From the NCBI RefSeq assembly GCF_022458985.1, contig NC_061785.1, forward strand, positions 6,314,204 to 6,378,203: DNA of 64,000 nucleotides. Direction: 5' to 3'. The translations under genes were made by a program, and so were the position numbers. Positions 12,008 to 51,299 of this stretch are shown here, one piece after another. Origin of the DNA: Mugil cephalus (taxonomy: Eukaryota; Chordata; Actinopteri; Mugiliformes; Mugilidae). Below the pieces are notes generated by a model, which saw only the letters and a list, made by a program, of their open reading frames with translations, made no database searches and was not told the origin of the DNA. Within the stretch, counting starts at the first letter, position 1; every line of letters starts with the position of its first letter.

Positions 12008-12652
12008 GTACAAAGGTGAACTGCTGAAATTGCCCTGCCTGACACACCCAGTAGCTATTCAGCTTTCAGTTTAAGCAAATTTAAGCTACCGGTAAGTATA
12101 ACATCATGACCACCTTCCATCAGAGAATGGACACGGGTCTTCTGAGGGTGTCCTGTGCTGTCTGGCAGCAGGATGTTGTTAGTAGGGGCCCTTGGGTCCT
12201 ATGGGTTGATGGGAAAGGCCTCTGGACCATCCCACAGATACTCGATCAGCTTCGCAACTAGTGAATTTGGAGGCAAGGAAAATGGCTTGTGCTGTTTTTC
12301 TTGTTGTTGTTTTGTGTTTTGCTGCCATCAAAGAGTGTCATTGCTATGGCATGGGTGTGTCTGGTCTGGTCTAGGTGGGTGCCACACATGAACGAATGCC
12401 AGGTTCAAAAGTATCACGTCGGAACATTTAATCATTACAAGAAGGTAATTTACTTGTCCTATTGGTGGTTTTAATGTTGTGACTGACCGTGTGCAGTGCA
12501 GCGTTACATTATAATGCGTGTGTGTTTAAGTTGTGTACCTAAAGAAGCCACAAGTGAGCATACATATGCTTACGGTGTCAAAGGTGAGTTCCTGAAAGGC
12601 ATTTTATCCTGACACACCCTGTAGCTTTTCAGCTTTCATTTTAAGCCTCTTA
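12008..12652. repeat. Direct repeat flanking MITE copy B
   Basis: About 70-75 bp at 12008-12080 recurs at about 12578-12652 in the same orientation. Shared pieces are CAAAGGTGA, CCTGACACACCC, GTAGCT, TTCAGCTTTCA and TTTAAGC. MITE copy B lies between them. The arms are imperfect (roughly three-quarters identical by eye). It lies in the anxa11 leader intron. Confidence 0.5.
12091..12494 (+). mobile_element. Tc1/mariner-derived MITE, copy B
   Basis: A family member in the anxa11 5' intron. It carries GTATAACATCATGACCACCTT at the left end, then GAATGGACACGGGTCTTCTG, ACAGGATGTTGTTAGT-type and GTGTCATTGCTATGG blocks. The right end is GGTTTTAATGTTGTGACTGA. There is no coding capacity of its own. 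The ends have drifted from the family terminus. Confidence 0.7.
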
Positions 12653-13447
12653 GCAAGCATTGATGAGGCTTTTACGTACTATCGTAAAAACCACCATTGC
12701 CTCCTGGGAGACCCTTCTAACAAACAGAACAACCATTTTTTTTCAGCAGGATAACCTTAAAAACAATGCAGACATTAAATAAAGTACGACTAACTCTTCA
12801 GTAATGTTACAGATTAATTGATTAACCTATTTTTTAAATGTTTTTGATTTAAAAAAAAAAAATAAACTTTTCCAGCAGGCATTAAAAAGCAGCGGCGCCG
12901 TTTAACTGAGGCAACATTTGCGGCCCTCGATTACACAACTCGCTAAATGACCGTGTTCCGAAGCTTGTACACGACTCACATACACGTTTAAAACAATAAA
13001 GGGTGGTCCGTGCGGAAAGGACATACACGAACGGCCATTTAAATCCTATGTGATGTCCAAGGTCTGGACCCGACCCTGAGATCCGTTAACGTTACATAAT
13101 AGTGTACTTTCCGAAGTTACTCTTTAGCATTTAGCATCCGGTGCAAGACAGGGACAAAGTGTTCACATGAAGTCAGTGCAGAGCTGTGAAAAGTGTAAGC
13201 GAGCCGGTTTGAATTAAAGATCTTTTTTTTTTGTTGTTTGTTTTTGCTGTCGTTTCCGTTAAACCGCCTGTTTGTCTAGGCGAGGCTAATTACCAACAAC
13301 GGGAGGGGGGGAATAAGCAAGCAAAAGCAGCTAAATTCATAACAGCACGTCACAAGACTAAGCTCGCGATGCAAATGATTCACCTCTTTTGTAAACATAT
13401 ACATGCACATATTACGATACAAAACAGACACAAACAGGGCTACTTAC

Positions 13448-13560
13448 TCAACAGATGCAGGCGCTAGATCCAGGAAGAGCCTAGCGGAATGGGCAGCCTC
13501 TTCTCCGGGTAGGTGGGTGGGTCCTCACTCTCGACATTGTTTCCGTCCTGCAGCATAAAC
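13448..13560 (-). other. anxa11: Putative non-coding exon 1 of anxa11
   Basis: The first coding exon of anxa11 begins with only nine untranslated bases after its acceptor, so an upstream leader exon is required. A good donor TTGA|GTAAGT on the minus strand ends at 13448, in GC-rich sequence about 2.4 kb upstream. The 5' limit of the exon is not visible. Inferred from splice-site quality and position only. Confidence 0.4.
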
Positions 13561-15035
13561 CTTTGGCCCGTCATTAAAAGCGAATACAACCCATTGGGAT
13601 AGTGCTGATGTTGACTCACGGGGCTGTGATGTGATGTGACATTCCCACCACACGGGACCCCGCGACGTATTGTCTTTCACACCAAACAAGTGATGAGTTT
13701 CCATGGAAACGGCTCATTTACAAACCCGTTGAACCCCACATTGAACTGATGGAGGGTACGTTTAATGACATTCAGGAATATTGCAAAGTGTGTTTTCTCC
13801 ACCAATCCCTTAGTTTAAAATGTCTGTCAAGTGCATCTGCACCCCTTCTTTGGATATATAAAATGATTATTTTATCTCCATTTGCTTTAAAACACTTTTA
13901 TTAGTACTTTTAAACGGTAGTTTGTCAAGTGAAGCATTACTATCCTCTATAGCTTTAGTCTCATATTATCGTCCCAAAAAAGAAACATATAGATAGTTGA
14001 GTCTCTTTATAGCAATTAACCCTAGAGTCACTTGGTCATATAACTTCTAAAAATCACATCATAACTGAGATTATACTAGTATTTATCTTCGTGAATCTAT
14101 ACTTAATACTTTATTTATAGTTATGAGATAGTGGACAATGAAACACATGTCAGGTTAAACGTGCACTTTAAATCATTCTCAATACACACCAGTTTCTATT
14201 TTTTAAAGTTACTGGATTACTCTTACCATTCGCAACACAAACCACTAGATGGCAGCAGTCTAGTTGTGGTCAAGCCCTGAACTGAGGGCCAAGTCCCTTG
14301 AATTATTGGCCGTGTAGTCTAAATCAGCCTCATAATTTCCACGGTCAAACCTGATTGTCAGTGAAGGCATCCTTATTGACCTCTTAGGACAATGAAGTGT
14401 GGATTGTGTTATTTTATCATACTTTATTGTTGACTACTGTATAATCCAAAATTCCCCCATTGCAGCTCTGCTGACTGTTTCCATTGTAAGAATTTGCCTT
14501 CAGTGCAAATATTAACAAGTAAACACGTAACAATAGGAAAATCACAACAGAGATAGTAAAAAATATACCAACACAAAAAATAAATTTTTAATGTGAATTA
14601 GTTTATTTTTTGTAAGTTAAAAAAAAAAGAAAAGAAAGTGTGCCTCTTAGAAGATAATATCAGTTGTAATTAATAAAACTGTACAGTAAAGGTTCCTCGT
14701 AGCTGCTGCAACTATACTTACTTCATGCATGTTAAGAAAAAGTAAGATGCAAACTCTCCTCCTATTTGCCGTGACGCAACCCAGAGTCCTGGAACCGGAG
14801 CGCTGCTTCTCTTCTCCAACTGGCAACAGGCGTGTGCGCTTCAACCTCCCACTGTTCCCTCCCCCGTGACCGTTGTCCCGTTAGTGGGGTCCTCTAGGGC
14901 TCCCCAAGTAAAAGCAAGGATCACACCCAAACAGCCGGAGGCAGGGGGATGACTGAAAGAAGTTGGGTTATCCAGAAAACCCGGCGGTTCTGACGGTGCT
15001 GTTCCAAGAGGCACAGCTCTACCAAAACGAACACT
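13560..15035. promoter_or_regulatory. Divergent promoter region between anxa11 and zcchc24
   Basis: anxa11 runs left and zcchc24 runs right from this 1.5 kb gap. It contains a perfect 14-bp palindrome GTTTCCATGGAAAC at 13697-13710, which resembles but does not exactly fit an RFX X-box. The zcchc24 side (about 14750-15035) is GC-rich and contains a GTGACGCAA element near 14770. The middle part (13800-14650) is AT-rich with nothing I can name. Confidence 0.45.
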
Positions 15036-29610
<14,575 letters not shown>

Positions 29611-30425
29611 CACACTCTGCTCCTCCAAAGAGCTTTAAAAAAAAAAAAAAAAGAAAAAAGAAAAAAAAGGGACAGCTATATTTTAAATACTAAAAAAAAA
29701 AATACACAATAAGAAATAGTTACTGTACTGTAATGCATCTAATCATTTATTCTCATGAAACATCCTCTCTCGACACTGTGACTCTCAGTATAAGAGCCTC
29801 TCTGTGGGGTTAAACGCCTCTGAGTGGAGAACTTTTCCATCTCTGTAAGTTACTCAGTTATTAGTATGTGAATATTCATTTGAAGAATGAACCAAGTCTC
29901 TTACCAACTGTGAATTATTTGCTCTTTTGCTCCGCGTCCGTCTTCCCTCCAGCACGTCGGACAGGACAGCAAGGACTTTCCAGATGAAGATTCTATTTTA
30001 CATGGTTGTATATTTCAGAAATAACTTAAATGTTTTGTTTTTTTCTGTATAAAATATGCAAAGTCTTGACTAAGAAGGTTATGCAGTATTAATGTGTACC
30101 TGCGTTATCACCAGTACAGGGCGGGTACATCGTTTTTTTAGAATATATTTTGTAAGCCATACTGTTTGCGTTCAATATTACACTTTGTGAAGGAAGGAAT
30201 ATATTAGACAACTAACATTTAATCTTTATATACGGTTTACTACAGTTTGTTGTGAAAGCAGCTGTTTATCATTCCAAAGGGTTTAGGTGTTGTAAACCCT
30301 TATAATATGGTATTTTTATATATATAAATATATATAACAGATTCACCAAAGTGCTTTTTTTATGGGTCACGATGCCTCATATGTGACATGAGACAAGAAA
30401 ATAAATGAAAATCTGAATGTACTAA
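29611..30425 (+). terminator. zcchc24: zcchc24 3' UTR and poly(A) signal
   Basis: About 0.8 kb of AT-rich sequence follows the stop codon at 29608-29610. A canonical AATAAA lies at 30400-30405 and is the best candidate for the end of the transcript. A-rich runs at 29638-29700 are part of the UTR. Confidence 0.55.
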
Positions 30426-30974
30426 GGTTCATGGAGGATTAAGCAGAAGGTTGCCCGTTAATGTCGAAGGTATTTTCTTCACTGGATCATTTTCCGTAGG
30501 TCGGGAACGCCCTCAGACGTGTGAAATGCAAATTAACGTGCCTTTTATTTGAAATAACCAATGAGGTGAAGCCCCTTTCTCTTAAAATGTTTTTTTACAT
30601 TAAAATGTATTTAAACAAGGTGGTGCTTATTTCGTGTTGGCAGTTTGCATGCGGGGGCTGGGGTGGCCACTTTTAAATTTCGTTTTTTAATTCACAACAG
30701 CCTCTCAGTATCTTCTCCGCTGCAGAACGACCCTGTTCAGAACATTTTCCACCTCTTTTTGGATGGACTTCAGCAAAAATACTCAAAAGTTGGGTCATTA
30801 GTCAAACCAGGCTGATGAGGAAAGCAGAGGGAGACGGGATATATGACCAAGCACTGATCTCACTCCTCATTTCCACAACATAGGCGAGAAAGAAAACACA
30901 AGAACAAGGTCTCATATTTAGAAAAACGTACTTTAGTTTTTTTTTTTTTTTGCAAATAAATGCACCATTTACAA

Positions 30975-30980
30975 TTTAAT
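30975..30980 (-). terminator. ppif: Putative ppif poly(A) signal
   Basis: ATTAAA on the minus strand, about 240 bases after the ppif stop codon. A canonical AATAAA equivalent lies further on at 30544-30549. Either could serve; the second would bring the ppif transcript very close to the zcchc24 end. Confidence 0.35.
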
Positions 30981-31221
30981 ATTATTTGTACTAGGACAAG
31001 TTCACATTATGTAGCAAGTCACAATTAAGTGCATTAGTTGTAACCTGATGAAAGGCTAGTTTTAATACTTACAAATGAACAAGTTTACGGTTCTGAGTTA
31101 TTCTCTCGTACAGTACATAGAGGCAACACTCTGCACCACGACCGAACAAAGAGCCTCTGTCGCTCGCGACCCTTTTAATTGAAACTACAGCAGGAGATGA
31201 GGCCGTGTCCACTGCCCGGTC

Positions 31222-34779
<3,558 letters not shown>

Positions 34780-34950
34780 CTTGTCAGACAAACTACTGTG
34801 ACCTCTGTGTCACGCCGCTCAAGTCAGCTCCGAGCCAAACTCACGTTTTACTCAACACATGTAACCAGGAAGTGTTCTCACAAAAACAGGAAGTAGTTGT
34901 CCCGCTCTCGCGAGATTACACAATATGTTTTTATTTTTAATTTACTTGAT
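34780..34950 (-). promoter_or_regulatory. ppif: ppif promoter with TCTCGCGAGA and two ETS sites
   Basis: Directly upstream of the ppif start codon. A perfect palindrome TCTCGCGAGA lies at 34906-34915, and two ETS-type sites CAGGAAGT at 34866-34873 and 34887-34894. TCTCGCGAGA is a known core-promoter element of vertebrate CpG-island genes, bound by BANP (and earlier linked to ZBTB33/Kaiso). ETS sites (GABPA/NRF-2) are typical of nuclear genes for mitochondrial proteins. No TATA box is seen. The role is inferred from motif and position. Confidence 0.7.
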
Positions 34951-35984
34951 TTTGCATGTGCAGCGTTTTTTTTTTTTATTCACAGACTGAAATTCTTAAC
35001 TTTTATCAAGCGTTATAATTTCGCTTAGTTTGTTTCTGTTTTTATTATAACATACGACGTAATTTACACATTGTTTATTCACTGTTTATGACAAGAATAT
35101 ATACGAAAAACAATAATAGAATTTAACACAAGAAAAATATAAACATGAAGATATTCTGCATGTACAATGTGATGGTAATTAAAATAGATAAAGCTGGTAA
35201 ATAATTGCTATTAATAATAATTAAATTTAAATTTAGCTTCGTTTTTTTTTATTAGTTTAACTTTTATTGGTTTAGTTTGTTTTATATCAATGGGAAGGTT
35301 TAAGATACAGGGACTGTGACTGGTTGTATCCAAAAGTCACAAATTTACATGATTCCCTTTCGTACTTACATGTCGGACACTTGAATCATCGTTTTTTTAA
35401 TTCACTGTGATGCAAACATTCTGATTCATGAAGAGGGAGTGACCAAAACCACACCAAGGACGACATTGTGACATTAAACCGTGGGAGTGAAGCTGTTTAA
35501 ACAGCGTAGGTGTCATAATCTGTCACATTCAGAGTGAATTGGATATTGAATCACACCTCTTCCCGAAACTGACCCAACTAGTAAGCTGAAGGGCTTAATT
35601 TATTTGTGTCTATACACAGTAAACAATGGGGAGTATTTTTTATTTATTTCTTTGGCCTGTATAAAAAAAACTGAAACCAATTTTTGCTATATAGTTTTCT
35701 GTCTCCTTTGTTTGCATCTATTTTCCCACTTGTTGACTGTTAGCATAAAACCAGTAGACGCCATTCATTCCAATGAGTAACTTTTTCTTAACGTCTGTTT
35801 CTTTGTCATCCAGGTCATGGTTTAACCAAAAAAAAAAAAAAAAGGGCTGAAACAAGGGAGATCTTTTGGGTGTTACACATCTGAAACTTGCATGACTAGG
35901 GTTAGAGGTTAGGGGTCAACTGTAGATACTTACCTGTAGTTGGAGGAGACTGGTTCAGACTATAGTCATGTGAGTTTCTGATGG
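34951..35984. other. AT-rich intergenic DNA upstream of ppif
   Basis: About 1 kb of AT-rich sequence between the ppif promoter and a LINE remnant. No gene, RNA or clear repeat is recognisable. Confidence 0.6.
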
Positions 35985-36109
35985 TCTGATTTTAAACCCC
36001 ATCTCTCCACCTGTCCCGTAGACCTGAAGAAGCTACTTGGATCAGACTTGAACACTTCCTCAGCGTCTCTGTTCAGGTGCCGTTGTAGCTCAAGATGGAT
36101 CTCAGTGCA

Positions 36110-36890
36110 TTTTGTTTAATAATGTTCTACCTGTTTTGTGCAGTTAGGCATGGGGTTGCACAAGGGTCTGTCCTGGGTCCTCTGCTCATCCCTCTATATC
36201 TCTCACCACTTGGTGAAATTTACATTCTTTTGGACTTGCCTTCCATTGTTACAAGGATGATTTATAGTTATATGTGCCAGTACCTCTTGGAAATGGGTCT
36301 GACATGTTCAAACTTGAAGCCTGTCTGGCGGCTATCAGGAACTTCCTGATCCCGAATTCTGCGAAAACGGAGATAATGATAATCATACCCCAGAAACTGC
36401 ATCATGTATTTGACGATTTTGCTTTATGATGTGATATCTTGGTGTTGTTTTTGATCTTACATTTGATTTTTTCATCCTAGAAATATTGGAAAGATCCAAT
36501 CGATCCTGTCGTCAAAGGATGTTGAGGTCCTTATTCACTAATTTGTGACCTCTCAACTCGATTACTTGATGCCCTTTTGATGGCCTCTCTTCACTGGCTC
36601 CCTTGTCAGGTTAGGGCTGATTTCAAGGTGCGTCTGCAAACCTATAACATTGTAAATGGCCTCGCACTTAATTTTATTTGAATGAACTTTTATGCACCTT
36701 CTCGGGCACTTCTCTTTCAGGGAACTGGTCTGTTGAACGTTCCCTGAAAAGTCAGAAAAAGACGACTGGTGGTGAGCGTGCTTTTTCTTTCCGTGCACCA
36801 ATGCTGTGAAACAGACTTCCTCAACACATTAGGCGTGTTCTGTTGAGGCGTTCAAAGCAAAGATAAAGACCTACTTGTTTCCTAATTAAA
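36110..36890 (+). mobile_element. Decayed LINE, reverse-transcriptase 3' part
   Basis: Near 36145-36190 the plus strand reads GVAQGSVLGPLLIPLYLSPL, a close match to the RT motif G-x-P-Q-G-S-V-L-G-P-L-L of fish non-LTR elements (L2/Rex1/CR1-like). The 3' part keeps the typical C-terminal block: SLHWLP followed by ADFKV-x-L-x-TYN and NGLA, and a final KDLLV-type end. Frameshifts and stops are frequent, so it is dead. A fragment GACCTGAAGAAGCTACTTGG at 36022-36041 just upstream is also a common fish repeat piece. Confidence 0.7.
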
Positions 36891-37182
36891 TAAACTGTTG
36901 TATTTCTTTGTCTTTGTTGTTTTAATCTGTGTTTTAAGCCTGTACCATAAGACTCTGCAACACCTCCCTGTGCTGAACCAGCTGGACCGTGATCATAGCT
37001 ATCACCACTGTATATTTCTACACATATTATTATGTAAATTAAATATATTTTATAACTGTTTCAATGCTACTGGACACAGAATAAAGTATAAAATAAAGTA
37101 TCTATCCATCAATTGTCCGACTGCGATGCGAGTGCACAAAAGACAAAAGCACAGCGACATACAGGTATCATCTGAATACATA

Positions 37183-37941
37183 TTTATTAGATAAATATTA
37201 GGTTGTCACATCGTCTAACTACATACAGTTCTGCAAGACTAAAAATCACAATTAGTTCCTTTATTTTCTGACCAGCTTAGAATATGAAATGATTGTACAT
37301 ACAATGTACAAACATAGAGACAATGGCCACATTTGCATGAATCACCTTAGATTGTATCATGTTTTCCACCTGTTCATGATATCAAAAAAATTGTACAAAC
37401 TATGGATTTGGTTACAATCTTACGGACCTCCCGTCGGCCTCCTCCCCCCCTCCTCCCACCCTCCCTCCCTCACCTCACTGAGCCATTTTCTTTGTAACCT
37501 TGTTGTTGTTTTTTGTGTTTTTTTTAAAACCTTTTTTTTAATTTTTTTTATTAAGCTTTAGCACCTCGGAGTATGCAGGTGACGGACTAGAACACTTAGG
37601 CTAAATAGTACATGTAAAACATAGCTGTCCCAGTTCCCCTAACAGAAGAGGTGAAAGTATATTACAGAAGGGGAGGAGGGGGGGACGAAATGCTGAGAGA
37701 TACCCACAGACACTAGCTAACGAGTTTCATTTTTCCATATTCAGCCACTTCCAGTAGAGGGGTTGCAAGCTTTTTATTATTCTGAAGAAACAATGCACAT
37801 TCCCAGGGAAAATGAATACATTTCTGTTCACATGTCTCTATATTAATTTACATATATACAGGCATCCTTGGGACGTTTCACCTAGCCTCACCCTCTACAA
37901 CTTTTCCAGGCCAGACTGATGAACGAGCCCTTTCTCTCTCT

Positions 37942-37975
<34 letters not shown>

Positions 37976-40944
37976 TTAATTTCATATTTTCCTTTTTTTT
38001 TTTTTAATTTCTATTATTATTTTCAAAACAACATCCCCTATAGAAATGGCCCTTTATTCTGATTGTGCAACTACAGATTTGGGGTGCTGCCTTTTACCTT
38101 ATACACCGAATTGTCTCTCTTGAACGTAGGAACGAAAACACGAAATGACAACGACTTCCATGGGATTGATCGAAAGTTTCGATTCAGATACAGGGAAATA
38201 AAAAGAAACTGGAAAATGTGGCAGTGTGTTTTGATTGGATGTGACTTAATTACACGTCAGTGCTCTGGAAAGAAAACAAATCCTTAAGAAACAGATCCTT
38301 AAAGTGAACGTTGACATAAAAATCAGGTAGGTAAAATTCAGCGCGATGAAAGAAATTGGATTTCTAGCCTTACAGATTAATAATAAGAAAAACAAAAACA
38401 GTACAAAATAATTTACCCAAATAAAAACCAAAAAAACAAAACAAAACAAAACAAGGGGGATAAAAATGTATATGGTCTCGTGCTTCTTCTTTGTCTTTTT
38501 TCTTTCTTTTTTTTCCTTTTTTTTAAAAAAAAGCCACTTTTTTTTCTTTAACAAAAATATAAACAATAGCATGAATTTCTTTAAAATATGGTTGTGATAT
38601 ATCTTTAAAATACCACCATGTATTGACAATTAGCAACAATTATGATATTCACACAGCTCACTAATTACACTGAAAGACAGCAACATTTTTTTCTCTTTTT
38701 TTCTTCTTTTTTTAAACCACCGCTGTTCAGTAATAAAAAGACAAAAATAAAATCATGAGCAGACAAGGTTGATCGTTTTCACATCGGTACAGCTCAGCGC
38801 GAGAGAAATAAAGTATTGCTTCAAACTGAAAATGGCGCTACACGGTCACCTAGTGGCTGGTGTGAGGAAAGAGAAGAGAACAAGGGGGGGGAAAAAAAAA
38901 GAAAAAATAGGACATTTGTGTAGGAACGACAGAGGAAAAAGTGACAAGAGAGCACGACGACCTGCAAGGAAATAGCTTATGAGACCCCCCCCTCCCCCCT
39001 TTAACCTCCCCTCTCCTCCCGCAGAGGTGAGGAGGCGAGACAGCTGGTTACAAACGAAGTCAGTGGTCAGATGGGAGCTTGTGTGTTAAGGTCGGACGAC
39101 TAATAATAATATGATCGAAAGGACAAACATTATCAAGATGATACAAAAATATTCACAATGATATTTACAGTACAATAGGCATTTCTTAAAAAATAATACA
39201 TTTGCATACTGAACAGCACTCTCCTCGAAAAAACAAACGTGGCGAAAAAAGAAAAGAAAAGAAAGTCTGCACCAATACTGCTTTAAAAACCACTTCTCGA
39301 ACAGCAGTGATGAATAAACTGTTCCCCCGTCCTCCCGCGATATCTTCACAACCGATATTTCCTCCCACACGCACGCACGCACACTCACACACACACACAC
39401 ACCCACGCACCCACACAGTCTTGCACAGGACCAGGCAAACACACAACGTTTCTCAATTCTCGTCCCTTCCAACTTTGGTGAGCAGTTTTCCCAAAAAAAA
39501 ACAAGGTTTGTGTGATAGTTTAATTCTGCAGCAAAAACAAAATAACAAACGTAATAAAAGCGTATCCGGCGGACGAAAAAAACAGCACCGCCGACATCAG
39601 CATTATCCCTTCACTGTTAGTGTTAAATAAAATCATACTAAATCTGACAGAACTCCAAAAAACAAACAGAAAAAAAAAGAAAAAAATCTGTGGAAACAGC
39701 AACTGATAAAAAATATATATATATATAACACACTATCATCTTCTTTTTTCTTTTTTCCCCCCCTCTAACCACTTGGAACAGCACTAGACGAGGGCTTGGC
39801 ACACATGCACTTTTGTAGACTACTTTAACAGCACATCATTTAACAGGGAGAGAGATGCAACTCTGCGAAAAAGGCCGACACGCGAGCAACGCCGAGGCCC
39901 ATGCGGTGCAGGTGGCGCCGGAAGGAGGAAAAAGCGGGAAGCAGTCGATGCAGCGGGGTCGTCGCGGGAACCCTCCAGTTGTACCTTTTTCGTTTTTTCC
40001 ATTACAAACCCCCCCCTCGGTAAAACTACACAACACCTAGAAGAGCGGACACGCACTTCTCTGCTACGCGATATAAACGTTTTTGTTGCGCTGGGGCCAG
40101 AATTGGAAGTCAACCCTGCTTCTGAAAAGGTCTCTTTTTGACAAAAATATGTATATAGCACAATTGTAGACAAAGTGGAAGCCGATAATTCCTAAAAATC
40201 TTTGTTTTTAAAACCAAGGCAGAAGACTGTTTTTTTTATTTCTCATATAAAAACAGACAAATTAGTTTTTTTGGACTGATTTTCTGTTGTTTTTTTTTTT
40301 TTTTGCATTGCCAGAATCTCTTGTGCTTTTAAATGATGTGTGGTGGTGTTGTTGGTGGTGTTGTTGGTGGTGTTGGTGGTGGACGTAACAGTAACAGTGC
40401 GACCAGTCAGGGAATGGAGCAGTTGACACCAGGAAGCTGTGGCCTTCTCTCACACTGGAATAACGCACAACTGGCCAGATAGCGCGGGTTTTTTTTTGTT
40501 TTTTTCAGTTATTATTTTTCTGTTTTAAACAGCGAGCTCCTTTTTTTTCTTCTTGAAAAGGAAACAAATTAAACACGGATTAAAAAAAAAAATAATAATA
40601 ATAAAATAAAATGCTACAACACGTTCCTAGTGAGCGCACATACATGTGTAAAACAAATAAAAAAAAAAAAAAAAATTAACTCTATAGCTGCACAGTTCGA
40701 AGGTGTCGCCGCGCGGGTGATGGTTGGGGTGGGGGTGGGGGGTGGACAGCGCCGTCCCACCGTGTCTTTGAGTTTTAACCTCTTTCAGTCAATCTGCGCT
40801 GGCGAGTGAAAACTGTACAAGAGGAAGAAGAGAAAGGGAGTGCATCTTTGTGTTTATCAAGTACTGAGCGACCGCCGTCGGGTTTCGTGGGTAAAACTGA
40901 GGGCGGTCGGAGAGAAAAAAAAGTTTCTGTGTGTCTGAGTCGCC
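37183..40944 (-). terminator. zmiz1: zmiz1 3' UTR and poly(A) signal
   Basis: A 3.8 kb untranslated region follows the zmiz1 stop codon. An AATAAA on the minus strand lies at 37188-37183. The UTR contains a 28-base T run (37943-37970; A28 in the transcript), several shorter A/T runs, a GTT/GGT repeat at 40327-40382 and a CA/CACG patch at 39369-39403. A UTR of several kb is usual for vertebrate ZMIZ1. Confidence 0.6.
37943..37970. repeat. T28 homopolymer
   Basis: Twenty-eight consecutive T on the plus strand, followed shortly by another T run at 37993-38005. It is transcribed as poly(A) within the zmiz1 3' UTR and could cause internal oligo-dT priming. Confidence 0.9.
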
Positions 40945-49551
<8,607 letters not shown>

Positions 49552-49598
49552 CTGGAAGGAGAGAGGAAAGGAAGAGCAGAGGCTGTCAGACACCTGTA

Positions 49599-49600
49599 AC

Positions 49601-49633
<33 letters not shown>
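49599..49633. repeat. (AAT)n microsatellite
   Basis: About eleven AAT units beginning some 48 bp upstream of the exon starting at 49551; between lies the polypyrimidine tract of its acceptor. Confidence 0.9.
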
Positions 49634-49636
<3 letters not shown>

Positions 49637-50343
49637 AATACCTGCAGAGGTAACCTCCACCCAAAAAAACAGATATTCCTACAAAAGCTGTGTATGTGAG
49701 AGGCTGATGAGGCAACAAACAGGAATAGGAAGCTCTGGAGCAAAACTGGACAGAAAATTGAAAAAGCAATGGCAAAAACGAATGGTGCATAAAAAACAAA
49801 TGTGCAGAACACCCTGTGAGAAACCCCTCTGTGTGTGCGAGGCGCCTCCAAAACTGAAAAAAATCATATTTTTATTTAGAAGGACAGTTTAAAGCTTGTT
49901 TTAATATTTTCCCTTAGAATAAATGACTCATTTTACAGATTAGTCAGTGATGCTACTTATATTCAAACATATTTTGCATATAAAGGGGAGGGAACAGACC
50001 TGCATGAGTTGAGTGAATCAGTCTAACCAACTAATTACACGGCTAATTTTTATAGTTATTTTTTGTTCCCACTCACACTCATTCATACACACTATCACAC
50101 CTGTATCCCACTTGCACAGAGGGTCATAAGTGACACATACACAAGTGCAAATTTACACCCATTTATCCTGCGGTTTTTGTTTTAAAATAGATTTCAAAGC
50201 TGAGACTCAAAGTATCACCAAAAGCTTGAACATTCATATAAAAGAGAAGCTCCAACATGAAACGCTGGTGCAGCCCGTGGCCACTAGGGTTCAGTCTGGG
50301 CCTGCAGATGGATTCCGAGTCCTTCCCCCTTCTCCCCCTCCCC

Positions 50344-50402
50344 ACCTACCCCTACCTACCTACCTACCTACCCACCCACCTACCTACCTACCGCTCGGTT
50401 AG
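50344..50402. repeat. (CTAC)n-type tetranucleotide repeat
   Basis: Imperfect CTAC and CCAC units within the zmiz1 5' intron. Confidence 0.85.
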
Positions 50403-51299
50403 GTAGCTACCACAGAGTGCGCGTTTGATCGAATCATCTGCTTTTCATCTGCGGCGCATGTGTTTGCGCCGCGCCAACTACAAAAGACTCACTTTTCCCT
50501 CTTCTCTCCCTCTCAACTTCCTCTGCCTGCTTTCCAGCCTGTCTCTGCGGCGTCAGAGGGAGAAAGGGAATGTGGATTCAATCAAAGAGCAGGGCAGCCA
50601 CCTCCTCTTATGATTCACAGCACTTCTAGGCTGAGGCAAAGGAGCGGGAGGGGAAGGCATGGATGGGTGGATGGGTGGGTGGGTTTTAGAAACAGAGCGT
50701 TTGGTGATTTCAGCTGCGTCAATATGACAGCAGACAGTGCAGGCTGTCCTCGCAGGCAGATCCACCCCTGCTGCCACATGCTAGGATGGGCCGACACATA
50801 TTACACGCACACACGCAGAAATAAAAAAAAAAAAAAAAAGAAAAACGGAGTGAGTCAGTGAGAGGAGACATCAGGCTAATGGGGCTGATAGGAGGGAGGA
50901 ACAAACAAAAGCTTCTGACTCTCATCACGCAACATGGCAACCGGAGATCTGACCACACATGGCTGCCCGCGAACAGGGTGCAAGCTTCCTGACACGCGCA
51001 CGGGAGGGGGGGGGGGGACGCGGCACGGCGGCTTTGTAAAAAAAAAAAACACACACACGCAATCACGCACGGAGGCAGAAATAAATAGGACGCAGCGCGG
51101 CGCAATTTCCGAGGACAAAACTGGATTTCTGCGTCGACACACAAACACACACCTTCTCCTCTCAGAGCACTGCACCCCAAAAGGCACCTCCTCTCCTTTC
51201 ATTTGAACACTGAGCACACCAGCCTTCGCTCTGTGTACAGATGAGGGCTGGAATACAAAAGACATGTACAGATGGTGCCAGCAGTCTCCCACAAACCCC

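Noticed and set aside
36095..36349. 84-aa frame considered as a gene
   Set aside because: The GVAQGSVLGPLL motif shows it is a fragment of a LINE reverse transcriptase, broken downstream.
38246..38629. 127-aa hydrophobic minus-strand frame
   Set aside because: It lies in the zmiz1 3' UTR over A/T runs; the apparent membrane segments come from poly-T translation.
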